Notes under the pieces: model-generated
Database searches by the model: none
Seen by the model: the letters and a program-made list of their open reading frames with translations, nothing else
Told to the model about the DNA's origin: nothing
Part shown: piece by piece, positions 8,983 to 19,780 of the stretch
How the letters are laid out: every line of letters begins with the position of its first letter
Numbering within the stretch: position 1 is the stretch's first letter
Assembly: GCA_014138725.1 (NCBI GenBank)
Contig: JACJID010000010.1
Coordinates: 186,001 to 250,000 of the forward strand
Length of the DNA stretch: 64,000 nt
Origin: Kutzneria viridogrisea
GTDB lineage: Bacteria; Actinomycetota; Actinomycetes; Mycobacteriales; Pseudonocardiaceae
Direction: 5' to 3'
Translations under genes and position numbers: made by a program

Positions 8983-9276
8983 CACCGCAAGCACCGGTGT
9001 GTCGCGGGGCAGCGAATTCGGCCCGAAGATCCCTCGGCCCGAAGATCCGTTGACTGTGCCGCAACGGCATGGTGTCTGCTGGAGGGTGGGGCTGTTCGCG
9101 TCGGGCGGCCCGGTGTTCGGGGGAGTGGCGGCCGTGGGGCGCAACACCGGTGGACCTCTCGTGTCCAGACCGGTTTCCGGCTGCTACCAGGGAGGATTGC
9201 ACCCTTCTCGTGGATGTGAGCCAGCCTCGTCCGGGTACCGGGTGGCCGGGGGCGATCGCTGAGCGAGGAGGAAGGC
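8983..9276. other. Intergenic region upstream of the T7SS-associated module
   Basis: About 290 bases have no convincing gene; a short frame from 8999 lacks a ribosome-binding site and family resemblance. The region ends in GAGGAGGAAGG before the YbaB-like gene and presumably holds the promoter of the 9.3-13.9 kb module. Confidence 0.5.
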
Positions 9277-9807
9277 ATGGAGACGGGCCAGTGGCTCAAG
9301 CAGTACTCGGAGAAGCTGGAGGGGCTCAAGAAGGCCGCCGCCGAGGTGACGGACAACCTCGCGGCCTCGACCGTGACGACGAGTTCGCAGGACGGGGCGG
9401 TGACGGTCACGATCGGCCCGAACGGCAGCCTGCGTGACCTGCGGTTCGGCCCGCGCGCGAGCCAGCACAGCCACACCCAGTTGGCGGCGCTGGTGATGAA
9501 GACCGTGGCCCAGGGCCAGCGAGCGGCGGCCGAGAAGGTGGCGGAGGCCTTCGCACCGATCGGGGCCGGTACCAGTGCGATGGACGCGCTCACCCGGTTC
9601 ATGCCCGCCGAGGTGACCGAGGACCGCCCGGGGCCCCCAGCCTACGACGCGCCAGCGGCCTACAACGCCCCCGCGCCGCCCCCTCCCCCGGCCGCCGCAC
9701 CGCCGCCACCGCCACGGCCCGGCCCGGCGCCGGTCCCCGCGGCCCGGCCGCGACCCGCACGCCCGGCCCGCGACGAGGCCGAAGACTTCGATGAGAGGCC
9801 CTGGTGA
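9277..9807 (+). CDS. YbaB/EbfC-family protein with proline-rich tail
   Basis: This 176-residue protein has residues 1-95 matching the YbaB/EbfC fold: a long first helix (LKQYSEKLEGLKKAAAEV), strands carrying GAVTVTIGPNGSLRDLRF, then a last helix (LAALVMKTVAQGQRAAAEK). The rest is an acidic and proline-rich tail. Canonical YbaB binds DNA, but actinobacterial versions often sit beside WXG100 or PPE-like secreted proteins and are thought to act as partners of type VII secretion substrates. A strong GAGGAGG site precedes the ATG. The gene overlaps the next by GTGA, indicating coupled translation with the WXG-type protein. Confidence 0.8.
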   Translation: METGQWLKQYSEKLEGLKKAAAEVTDNLAASTVTTSSQDGAVTVTIGPNGSLRDLRFGPRASQHSHTQLAALVMKTVAQGQRAAAEKVAEAFAPIGAGTSAMDALTRFMPAEVTEDRPGPPAYDAPAAYNAPAPPPPPAAAPPPPPRPGPAPVPAARPRPARPARDEAEDFDERPW

Positions 9808-12101
9808 GCATGCAAGCACTGGCCGACCAGAGCTCCGGCAGCCAGGTCAGCGGCAAGATCTACAGCAACCACGACTCGGCCGTCAGCCAGATCGAGAACT
9901 CCGTTGAGCAGCTCGGGCAGAGCCTCATCGGCCAGTCCCCCTCCGACGCGGTGTCCACCGCCATCTCCTTCGCGACCGACCCGGTCGGCACGGTCATCTC
10001 CTTCGGCCTGGACTTCCTGATGGGGGCGGTCCAGCTGGTCATGGAGCCCCTGCAACACCTGGACGTGGACTCGGGCGAGGTCGGGTCCTCCGCCGACGGC
10101 TTCCACCAGCACGCGCAGGCGCTCGGCCAGCTGGCCCAGGAGCACACCGAGGACGCGAACTCCCTGAGCGGGGACTGGGACGGCGAGGCCGCGTCGAGCT
10201 ACTTCCAGGTGGCCAGCGACACCAGCGACCGGCTGTCCTCCATGGGCCGGGTGCTGACCGGGGCGGGTCAGGTGACCAAGGCCTCCGGCGGCCTGGTCAG
10301 CGGAGTCCGCAGCCTGGTGACCAAGCTGATCAGCGAACTGGTCGAGCGGCTGCTGCCCGGCGGGCTGTCCGCGCTGGCCTCCGCCCCGGAGACCTTCAGC
10401 TTCTCCATCGTCGTGTTCGTGGCCGAGGCGCTGGGCACGGCCATCCAGGTCGGTATGGAGATCGCCAGCAAGATCAGCGAGCTGGTGAACGCCATGAGCC
10501 AGATCGGCCAGTTCATGGACGACCTGGGCGACATGGTGGAGCAGCTGGCCGACAAGCTGTTCGGGGATGGCGACGGCGGGTCCGACTCCGACGAGCAGGG
10601 GCCCCGCGCCGAGGTCGACGGACCGCAGGACCGGCCCGAGGGCCCGATCGGCCGGGTCGGCGGGGTCATCGGGACCGAGGGTGGCATCGGCTGGCCCGAG
10701 GACGAGGACCTCGATGACGAGCTGGACGACTCCGGACCGGAGAGTCCGCGCCCGTTCAACGTGGGCCAGCCCGGACCGGAAAGCCCGCGGCCGTTCAACA
10801 TGGACCAGCCCGCACCGGTCAGCCCACGGCCGTTCAACATGGACCACCCCGCGCCGGAAAGCCCGCGCCCGTTCAACACGGACCAACCCGCACCAATGAG
10901 CCCACGGCCGTTCGAGGCCGTCACTCGCCCGAGCACCGAGAGCCTCACGCCAGCACACGCCGGCAACTCGCCCGAGACGCCCCAGGCGCCCACTCACGCC
11001 GCGCCGAACATGCCCCCTGCGCCCTCGGCTCCCACCATGCCCTCGATCCCGTCGATGCCCACCATCCCGCCCCCGACCGGCGGCGCGGGCCCGAGCGCCA
11101 CGGCTCCCGCCCACACCCCGCCCAGCGTGAGCGTCCCGCCGATCACCGCGCCCACCATGCCCAGTAGCAGCACCCCGGCCGCCACGCCACCCTCGATGCC
11201 CACGCCCCCGACGGCACCCGTGGCCCCCTCGGCCCCACCGCCGAGCACCGGCCCCGCCTCCTACACGCCGCCCAAGATCACGGCGCCGCCCATGCCGTCC
11301 CCGGTGAACAGCACCCCCAAGCCCGTGACCTCGCCGACGCCACCGCCCATTCCGCACCTGACGCCGCCGCGCACGGACCCGGCCACCAGCACCCCGACAC
11401 CCAACAAGACCGAGCCCCGGATCCCGCCGAGCTCCGGCTCACCCAGGCAGCCCGACAGCCTCACCAACGAGACCCTGCACAAGGTGGAGCAGGCCGTGGA
11501 CAAGGCCATCGAGTCCATGCCGGGCTTCACCGACGGCCCCAACTCCGAGGTGCTGCACAAGGTGGAGGAGGCGGTCAACCGCGCGATCGAGTCCACCCCC
11601 GGCTGGCAGCCCGACCCGGCCCCGCCCGCGCCCGCCTCGGTCCACCCTGGCCCTGGCGGCACCACCTCGCTGCCCCACGCCACACCCGGACCCGCCATGC
11701 ACGGCGGTGGCCCGGCCATGCCGGGTGGTGGACCCGCCATGCACGGCGGTGGTCCGGCCATGCCGGGTGGCGGTCCGGCCATGCCCGGCGGTGGCGGTCC
11801 CGGCCAGTCCCCGTCCAGCCCGGGCACGGTCACCGGTGCGGCGCCCGAAGCCCCTGCGCCGCAGTCCGCGCCCGCGCCCGCACCCCAGCAGCACCCGACC
11901 GCCCCGCAGCAGGGCGGTGCGCCGATGGGTGGCATGGGTGGCATGCAGGGTGGCCGAGGTGGCGGGGGCGAGGACCAGACCCGCAAGTCCGCCGGGTACA
12001 TCAAGGGGGACAACACCTTCTTCAAGCCGCAGGGCGAGGAACTGCCGCCCTCGGTCATCGGTGAGCGGCAACCCGGCCGGGCGCAGGACAGGAGCCAGTG
12101 A
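9804..12101 (+). CDS. Large WXG-type, proline-rich protein (probable type VII secretion substrate)
   Basis: This is a 765-residue protein starting at GTG inside the previous stop. The N-terminal 270 residues are helical and alanine/serine rich with a W-x-G turn (W125, in SGDWDGEAA), as in ESX-secreted helical hairpins, then a hydrophobic helix region (about 180-260). The middle and C-terminal parts are disordered: five near-tandem copies of a 16-residue unit around SPRPFN (residues about 312-375), long Pro/Thr stretches, a duplicated helix (LHKVEQAVDKAIES and LHKVEEAVNRAIES), and alternating AMHGGG/AMPGGG repeats. No enzymatic domain is visible. It overlaps the next gene by one base (TGATG). 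A cell-surface or secretion-tether role for the module is inference. Confidence 0.75.
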   Translation: MSMQALADQSSGSQVSGKIYSNHDSAVSQIENSVEQLGQSLIGQSPSDAVSTAISFATDPVGTVISFGLDFLMGAVQLVMEPLQHLDVDSGEVGSSADGFHQHAQALGQLAQEHTEDANSLSGDWDGEAASSYFQVASDTSDRLSSMGRVLTGAGQVTKASGGLVSGVRSLVTKLISELVERLLPGGLSALASAPETFSFSIVVFVAEALGTAIQVGMEIASKISELVNAMSQIGQFMDDLGDMVEQLADKLFGDGDGGSDSDEQGPRAEVDGPQDRPEGPIGRVGGVIGTEGGIGWPEDEDLDDELDDSGPESPRPFNVGQPGPESPRPFNMDQPAPVSPRPFNMDHPAPESPRPFNTDQPAPMSPRPFEAVTRPSTESLTPAHAGNSPETPQAPTHAAPNMPPAPSAPTMPSIPSMPTIPPPTGGAGPSATAPAHTPPSVSVPPITAPTMPSSSTPAATPPSMPTPPTAPVAPSAPPPSTGPASYTPPKITAPPMPSPVNSTPKPVTSPTPPPIPHLTPPRTDPATSTPTPNKTEPRIPPSSGSPRQPDSLTNETLHKVEQAVDKAIESMPGFTDGPNSEVLHKVEEAVNRAIESTPGWQPDPAPPAPASVHPGPGGTTSLPHATPGPAMHGGGPAMPGGGPAMHGGGPAMPGGGPAMPGGGGPGQSPSSPGTVTGAAPEAPAPQSAPAPAPQQHPTAPQQGGAPMGGMGGMQGGRGGGGEDQTRKSAGYIKGDNTFFKPQGEELPPSVIGERQPGRAQDRSQ
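10738..10915 (+). repeat. In-gene tandem repeat (SPRPFN units)
   Basis: Five imperfect units of about 48 bases encode xPESPRPFNxxQPxP-like 16-mers in the WXG-type protein. They are in frame and coding, so this is a protein repeat and not a CRISPR or satellite. Confidence 0.85.
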
Positions 12102-13246
12102 TGCGACGCGGGGGTTTCTCCGTACACGCCCCGTCCCTGCACGAGCACGCGGGCAAGACGAGCAGGCGGGCCGAGCAGGTGTCCCAGGCGGGCAGCGGCG
12201 TGGGCAGCGCGGGCCTGTCCGGCACGGGGCTCGGCCAGGTCGGTGCCTCGACCGCGGGCGCGCACCAGCGGCTGGTCTCGCGGATGCAGTCCTCGCTGGG
12301 GCGCTCCGGCGAGCGGCTGCGCGGCCAGTCCGACCGGCTGCGCCAGAGCGCGGACAGGTTCACCGCGGCTGACGAGGAGCACGCGGGCCAGCTCCGCAGC
12401 ATCCACACCCGGTCCGGCGGACTGCCCACTCTACCCGCGGGCAGCGGCGGGGGCGGACACCAGAGCACGAGCGCCGGTGGCCGCCCGATCCGGCCGCCCC
12501 GGCCGCACCAGACCGGCGCCGGGCGCCACCATCCCTATGCCCGTCCAGGTGGCGGTGGGTCCGGTCGGCCCGGCGGCCCCTCCGGTGGGTCCGGTCGACC
12601 CGGCGGCCCGTCCGGCGGGGCTGGGCGCCCACCGGCTCAACAGCCACCACCACCGCCGCCACCGCAGCAGCCACCACCGCCTCCGCCGCCCTTGCGGCCG
12701 GGGGACCCCGGCTGGCGCCCGTCCAACTTCAAGCCCGACATCCCCGGCGATGTCCACGAACACGTGGCCTACGGCGGCTGGAACGACAACACCGGCAAAC
12801 CGACCGGTGGGCACATGCTGCACACCGATCTGCCGGGTCCGCACCCGAATCCCGCGGGCTACGCGGCCGGTTCCTCGGGCCACGGTTCGAGGCCGTCCGC
12901 GTACGGCACGCACAACATGCAACCCAACGGCGTCTACACCGCCGCCTACCCGGAAGTCAGGTTCGACGAGCAGTACGGCTCCGGCGGGTGGCACTCCAAG
13001 CAGTCGGACAACCACACGTACTTCCCGCAGGGGATCAGCTACCCGGGCAACCAGCAGATGGGCCACAACGCCTGGAACAGCCCCAACGCCCGGATCTGGG
13101 AGAACGGGGACGGATCGGGCGGTGGCTGGACGGGCCCGGCCACGATCCCGCCCGGGTACCCCGGCGCCGGTATGCCCATCAAGATCAACGGCAGGTACGA
13201 CGGGGACGGGTACGTGACCACCTACCACCCCGCCCAGTACCAGTAG
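12101..13246 (+). CDS. Polymorphic toxin with C-terminal EndoU-type nuclease domain
   Basis: This 381-residue protein has an N-terminal helical WXG100-like module (residues 1-95), a Gly/Pro-rich linker (about 110-205) and a C-terminal domain (about 215-381) that I read as bacterial EndoU: VHEHVAYGG, GKPTGGHML with the second His at 238, PNGVYTAAYPEV, then a Lys-containing KQSDNHTYFP and a closing DGDGYVTTYHP. EndoU enzymes use two His and one Lys for metal-independent RNA cleavage; this order fits. T7SS toxins of actinomycetes have the same architecture (helical export module, linker, toxin). The start is ATG 12101 (GTG 12098 possible), overlapping the preceding stop, with AGGAG upstream. The next gene is the expected immunity partner. 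Confidence 0.72.
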   Translation: MRRGGFSVHAPSLHEHAGKTSRRAEQVSQAGSGVGSAGLSGTGLGQVGASTAGAHQRLVSRMQSSLGRSGERLRGQSDRLRQSADRFTAADEEHAGQLRSIHTRSGGLPTLPAGSGGGGHQSTSAGGRPIRPPRPHQTGAGRHHPYARPGGGGSGRPGGPSGGSGRPGGPSGGAGRPPAQQPPPPPPPQQPPPPPPPLRPGDPGWRPSNFKPDIPGDVHEHVAYGGWNDNTGKPTGGHMLHTDLPGPHPNPAGYAAGSSGHGSRPSAYGTHNMQPNGVYTAAYPEVRFDEQYGSGGWHSKQSDNHTYFPQGISYPGNQQMGHNAWNSPNARIWENGDGSGGGWTGPATIPPGYPGAGMPIKINGRYDGDGYVTTYHPAQYQ

Positions 13247-13262
13247 GAGGTGATCTGAGGCG

Positions 13263-13883
13263 ATGTTCGACACCGGCGAGGAAATCAGCTTCGGCTACGA
13301 CCAGTGGCACCGGCTGCGGATCACCATGGTGCCGGACTACCGGCCGCTCGCGGCCTGGCTGCACACCGACGTGCAGCCGAACCTGGCGGCGCTCGACCAG
13401 TTCTCGCGAGTGCTCCGGCAGGCCGCCAGCAACAGGGAGACCGTCAACGGCAACGGCTGCTGGATCGACTTCCAGCCCGCTGGGGTGCTCATCGGCAGCC
13501 TGTACGACCGGTGGCAGCCGCTGCCCGTGCCCGAGGCCCTGTTCTGGCCCGTGCTCTCCGGGCTGCGCGCCTTCCTGCTCAACTCCGCCGCCGACCCCGC
13601 GCTGGCCCGCCCGGACGGGTACCCGGCGGTGGGCCGGATGACCACGCACCGCACCCCGCCCACCGGCGGCCGTCCGGCGCTCGTGGACCGCACCCACTTC
13701 CCACCCGACTGGTCGGCACAGGAGGTGCAGGAGGCAGCCACCGGCGCGTGGCACAGCGCCGAGGCCCGCTACGACGAGCAGACCGGCGCCTGGTCCGGCC
13801 TGTGGCGTGACCTGGAACTGGCCGGGTACTACGACCCGGCCACCGGGGCCGTCCACACCTACTTCCCGGTCCTGGCCCCCTAA
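13263..13883 (+). CDS. Probable immunity protein with an EndoU-tail-like C-terminus
   Basis: This 206-residue cytoplasmic protein directly follows the EndoU toxin gene; the AGGAGGT site overlaps the toxin stop. Residues 1-120 (YDQWHRLRITMVPDYRPLAAW ... WIDFQPAGVLIGSLYDRW) are hydrophobic/charged with no signal, as in immunity proteins. Residues 143-203 resemble the last third of an EndoU domain: THFPPDWSAQEVQEAATGAW and YYDPATGAVHTYFP, parallel to HTYFP...AW and YDGDGYVTTYHP of the neighbouring toxin, but without the catalytic His part. It may therefore be an immunity domain fused to a toxin remnant. No characterised homologue is known to me. Confidence 0.6.
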   Translation: MFDTGEEISFGYDQWHRLRITMVPDYRPLAAWLHTDVQPNLAALDQFSRVLRQAASNRETVNGNGCWIDFQPAGVLIGSLYDRWQPLPVPEALFWPVLSGLRAFLLNSAADPALARPDGYPAVGRMTTHRTPPTGGRPALVDRTHFPPDWSAQEVQEAATGAWHSAEARYDEQTGAWSGLWRDLELAGYYDPATGAVHTYFPVLAP

Positions 13884-13890
13884 CTCGGTG

Positions 13891-13941
13891 CCATGAAAGT
13901 GCCGTTCCTCGCAATGAGTGCGAGGAACGGCACTTTCATGG
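13891..13941. repeat. Dispersed 22-bp-stem palindrome, copy 2 (bidirectional terminator)
   Basis: A perfect 22-bp inverted repeat (left arm 13891-13912 starting CCATGAAAGTGCCGTTCCT, right arm 13920-13941) encloses a 7-base loop. It sits between the convergent immunity gene and gcvP, the place expected for a terminator serving both strands. The stem differs from copy 1 at 8932 by only two bases per arm. Confidence 0.93.
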
Positions 13942-13949
13942 CGTCCGGG

Positions 13950-16841
<2,892 letters not shown>

Positions 16842-16899
16842 TCAGGGCCTCCGGGTACAGGGCACAGGCCGCACACGGGTGTGTGCTGCCGTTGCCCTC

Positions 16900-17103
16900 C
16901 CCCTCTGTCCCCGCCCGGCTACGGGCGCCTGAGAGCTTCACCCGCGAGCGGGCTTGCACCGTCGGCGGGGCCGGCACGAGGCCGACCCGCTTTCCAGAGG
17001 CGTCTCACCCGTGCGGTCCTGGCCGCCTGAGAGGTTCCGGGGAGGGGTTGCTCCTTCGGCGCCGAACCGGCTGGCTACCGGCCCGAACTCTCCCGCACGG
17101 GGT
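16900..17103 (-). ncRNA. Tandem glycine riboswitch (gcvT motif) upstream of gcvP
   Basis: Read on the minus strand, aptamer 1 (17102 to about 17008) contains GCGGGAGAG, GCCGAAGGAGCAA, AACCTCTCAGGC and CAGGACCGC; its ends CCGTGCGG/CCGCACGG pair. Aptamer 2 (about 17007-16901) contains CCTCTGGAAAGCG, GGTGCAAGC, AGCTCTCAGGCGCC and GGGGACAGAGG. Both are the glycine-aptamer signatures in the usual cooperative tandem order. No T-rich terminator follows; instead GGCCT near 16871 can pair with AGGCC overlapping the gcvP ribosome-binding site, which suggests control of translation. This pairing is my inference. Confidence 0.95.
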
Positions 17104-17160
17104 TTACGACTTGCGGGGCAAGCCTACCCCGCGAGTGTTACGACTAGCGAACACCGTGAG

Positions 17161-17748
17161 TCAGCCGGTGCGGCGGGCGCGCCTGCGGTGCGAGAGCTCG
17201 TCCTGGGACAGCGGCTCCAGCTCCTCGACGACCCCGTCGGCCCGTTCGGCCTGGAACTCGTGGATCGTGCCGCTGATCTCGCGCATGGCCCCGCTGACCG
17301 CGATGCCGAACACGCCCTGCCCGCCCTGGAGCAGGTCCACGACCTCTTCCGGGGACGTGCACTCGTACACGGTCGTACCATCGCTGAACAGCGTGATCCT
17401 GGCCAGGTCGCGCACTCCCCTGCGGCGCAGGTGGTCCACGGCGACCCGGATGTTCTGCAGGGAGACCCCGGTGTCCAGCAGCCGCTTGACCACCTTGAGC
17501 ACCAACAGGTCCTTGAAGGAGTACAGCCGCTGGCTGCCCGAGCCGTGCGCGCTGCGCACGGTGGGCGCGACCAGGCCGGTGCGCGCCCAGTAGTCCAGCT
17601 GCCGGTAGGTGATACCGGCGATCTGGCAGGCCGCGGGGCCGCGGTAGCCGACCATCTCGTCGGGCAGCGAGGCGTCCGGGAACAGGGCACCCTGCTCGCC
17701 GGCTGCGGCCCTGCTGGGCCCCTCATTGTCGAGGCTCTGCTCGACCAC
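17161..17748 (-). CDS. MerR-family regulator (Rv1830-like)
   Basis: This 195-residue cytoplasmic DNA-binding protein starts at the GTG at 17748, six bases after GGGGAGG. The MerR winged helix begins GYRGPAACQIAGITYRQLDYW and continues LVAPTVRSAHGSGSQRLYSF; then a coiled coil and a C-terminal segment (ITLFSDGTTVYECTSPEEVV...). It corresponds to Rv1830, which in mycobacteria sits next to gcvB and the BFN gene. Ligand and targets are not readable. An imperfect inverted repeat at 17885-17907 upstream may be its own operator. Confidence 0.9.
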   Translation of the reverse strand: MVEQSLDNEGPSRAAAGEQGALFPDASLPDEMVGYRGPAACQIAGITYRQLDYWARTGLVAPTVRSAHGSGSQRLYSFKDLLVLKVVKRLLDTGVSLQNIRVAVDHLRRRGVRDLARITLFSDGTTVYECTSPEEVVDLLQGGQGVFGIAVSGAMREISGTIHEFQAERADGVVEELEPLSQDELSHRRRARRTG

Positions 17749-17884
17749 GACTGCCTCCCCTCGCCCGGTCTGACGACCGGCGACGACACGGGACGCACTG
17801 GTGGCTGACCACGACGCGCGCCCGACTCCTCCCTGACGGTAAGTCGGGCCATGGGACGGGTCAACGCGACGCGCGGGAGGCCAA

Positions 17885-17907
17885 ACCCTCAATGTCGACT
17901 TGATGGT
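17885..17907. promoter_or_regulatory. Candidate MerR operator
   Basis: ACCCTCAA and TTGATGGT form an inverted repeat (7 of 8 positions) with a 7-base spacer TGTCGAC, about 140 bases upstream of the MerR start. A minus-strand TTGACC (-35-like) lies between it and the gene. Autoregulation is inferred from position only. Confidence 0.35.
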
Positions 17908-17958
17908 GACGCTCCGCAGTGGAGCTTCCCCGAATCGATGAAGCGATCTACGGAGAGT

Positions 17959-18006
17959 GAGGAAAGAGTTTTCCCTGTCAACCAGTACCGGGAAAACTCT
18001 TTCCTC
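17959..18006 (-). terminator. Terminator of the cyclophilin gene
   Basis: A perfect 17-bp inverted repeat GAGGAAAGAGTTTTCCC / GGGAAAACTCTTTCCTC with a 14-base loop begins four bases after the cyclophilin stop. It separates that gene from the MerR gene downstream. Confidence 0.85.
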
Positions 18007-18010
18007 AAGA

Positions 18011-18700
18011 TCACCGAGACGAGATCGACACGTGCCGGAAGCGCACCGAGAGGTTCGGGAAGCCGTCCCCGGGATTGTTCTGGTCGTCCTCACCGGCCGC
18101 GGCGATCTTGCGCAGCACGTCCATGCCCGCGGTGACCCGGCCGAACGGGGTGTAGGCCGGGGACAGCTTGGTGTCCTGCCAGACGAAGAAGAACTGGCTG
18201 CCGTTGGTGTTCGGGCCCGCGTTGGCCATGGCCACCGTGCCCGCCGGGTAGGTCGCCCCGGTCAGGTTCTCGTCGGGGAAGGAGTAGCCGGGGCCGCCGC
18301 TGCCGGTGCCGGTCGGGTCACCGCACTGCAACACGTAGATCCGCTGGGTGGTCAGCCGGTGGCAGTGCGTGCGGTCGAAGTAGGCGTGCTCGGCGAGGAA
18401 GCGGAAGGAGAAGGTCGTGCACGGGGCCTTGTCGGTGAGGGCCTGGAAGGCGATCTCGCCCTGGCTGGTGTGCAGTCTGGCCGTGTACGGCTTGGCGGCC
18501 TTGGCGGCGTCGAACACCGGGATGCCCTTGAACCGGTCGGCGGGCACCGCCTTGGTGTAGGTGCAGGCCGTGTCGGCGGCCGCGGCCGTGGCCGCCTGCC
18601 CCGACTGGACCGTGGCGGGTGCGGCGCTGGCGGACACGACTCCGGTCACGCTCAGTGCGATGGCGAGCGTGGCGATGGCGAGGACCCGGCTCCTGCGCAT
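18011..18700 (-). CDS. Secreted peptidyl-prolyl cis-trans isomerase (cyclophilin type)
   Basis: This is a 229-residue exported prolyl isomerase. The signal peptide MRRSRVLAIATLAIALSVTG ends near SASAAP; the ATG at 18700 with GAGAGG upstream starts it. The cyclophilin core is recognisable in GEIAFQALTDKAPCTTFSFR, FDRTHCHRL, LQCGDPTGTGSGGPGYSF, GTVAMANAGPNTNGSQFFF and TPFGRVTAGMDVL; the SQFFF active-site strand is intact. Its role is folding of secreted proteins. It interrupts the MerR-BFN pair that is adjacent in mycobacteria, together with the hairpin array at 18825-19204. Confidence 0.95.
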   Translation of the reverse strand: MRRSRVLAIATLAIALSVTGVVSASAAPATVQSGQAATAAAADTACTYTKAVPADRFKGIPVFDAAKAAKPYTARLHTSQGEIAFQALTDKAPCTTFSFRFLAEHAYFDRTHCHRLTTQRIYVLQCGDPTGTGSGGPGYSFPDENLTGATYPAGTVAMANAGPNTNGSQFFFVWQDTKLSPAYTPFGRVTAGMDVLRKIAAAGEDDQNNPGDGFPNLSVRFRHVSISSR

Positions 18701-18824
18701 GGGTTGCTGACCTCTCGCTAGACGATGGCGGTCGGCCAGCCTAACCAGCACACCCCACCCCGACAGCCCCCAAAAGTCGGGAGCCCACCCACCCCGCCAG
18801 GAGCGCCAGCCTCGGGGGGCCCGC

Positions 18825-19204
18825 GTCTCCGCGCCGGTCTCTGGACCGCGGGCCCGAGATGATCACATCTGTCCAGTGATCATCTCGGGACAAGGGAAGA
18901 GACCGGTTACGAGCGGAGACGCCGCGATCCGGAGGATCGCCAAGAGCGCAGCGGGCACCGTCTCCGCGCCGGTCTCTGGACCGCCCCGAGTCAGGCCGAC
19001 CGCGTCTGTCCAGCAGTCAAAAGAGACCGGTCACGAGCGAGGACACCCCGCTCCGCCAACCCCGGGGACCGCGTCTTCGCGCCGGTCTCTGGACCGCCGG
19101 CTCAGGATGATCACAATCTTTCCAGTGATCATCCTGAGACAAGGGAAGAGATCGGACCTAAGCGGAGACGCCGCGATCCGGAGGATCGCCAAGAGCGCAG
19201 CGGG
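18825..19204. repeat. Tandem array of three nested-hairpin repeat units
   Basis: Three units (18825-18920, 18960-19044, 19073-19169) each begin with a GTCTCCGCGCCGGTCTCT-type arm and end with a near-complementary AGAGACCGG...AGCGGAGAC arm carrying a short bulge. Units 1 and 3 enclose a perfect 14-bp hairpin (18853-18889 and 19101-19138); its stems differ at three positions, all with matching changes in the opposite arm. A 35-base linker (18921-18955) is identical after unit 3 (19170-19204) and abuts the BFN stop. Unit 2 has lost the inner stem. It lies in the 3' region of the BFN gene and upstream of the cyclophilin gene; function unknown, possibly structured RNA or a palindromic mobile repeat. 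Confidence 0.9.
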
Positions 19205-19678
19205 TCACGTATCGGCGCCGCGGAAGTCCTCTGGGGAGATCGAGTCCAGGAACTCCCGGAACTTCTCGACCTCGTCCTCCTGCTCGTCCGGGATGATCAG
19301 CCCGGCCTCGGCGAGCACGGCCTCCTCGGCGTGCACCGGCACGCCCACGCGCAGTGCCAGCGCCACCGAGTCGCTGGGGCGCGCGGAGACGCGGATGTCG
19401 CCCTCGAAGACCAACTCGGCGAAGTAGGTGCCTTCCTGCAGGTCGGTGATGCGGACCTGCTGCAACTGCCTGCCCAGTGCGCCGATCACGTCCTTGAGCA
19501 GGTCGTGGGTGAGCGGTCGTGCGGGCCGCACACCCTGCAGTTCGATCGCGATCGCCGTGGCCTCGGCCTGACCGATCCAGATCGGCAGGTAGCGGTCGCC
19601 GTTGGCTTCACGCAGCAGCAGGATCGGGCTGTTCGCGGGCAGCTCCACCCGGACGCCGACAACGCGCATCTCACTCAT
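19205..19678 (-). CDS. Bifunctional-nuclease-family (BFN, DUF151) protein, Rv1829-like
   Basis: This 157-residue protein matches the BFN family along its whole length: MRVVGVRVELPANSPILLLR, RYLPIWIGQAEATAIAIELQ, RPLTHDLLKDVIGALG, TYFAELVFEG and RPSDSVALALRVGVPVHAEE. The family is named after a plant DNase/RNase; bacterial function is unclear though crystal structures exist. Position after the FtsR-like MerR gene matches mycobacterial Rv1828-Rv1829. Directly after its stop the hairpin array begins, so the array is likely part of its 3' untranslated region. Confidence 0.95.
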   Translation of the reverse strand: MSEMRVVGVRVELPANSPILLLREANGDRYLPIWIGQAEATAIAIELQGVRPARPLTHDLLKDVIGALGRQLQQVRITDLQEGTYFAELVFEGDIRVSARPSDSVALALRVGVPVHAEEAVLAEAGLIIPDEQEDEVEKFREFLDSISPEDFRGADT

Positions 19679-19780
19679 CGGGTCTCGCCTCCCTCAGTGC
19701 ACGACCGTGGCGTCCCCGTACTCACGAGGATCCCCCACCGTGTGATCCGACGCTACCCGCCATGCGGGCACGACGCTCGC

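Noticed and set aside
8999-9262. 87-codon gene before the YbaB-like gene
   Set aside because: No ribosome site, no family resemblance, and part of a likely promoter region.
10738-10915. CRISPR-like array
   Set aside because: Repeats are contiguous, in frame and translate to SPRPFN units; no unique spacers.
18876-19427. Protein encoded by the hairpin array
   Set aside because: The frame is built from the repeat units and runs antisense into the BFN gene; internal repetition comes from the DNA structure.
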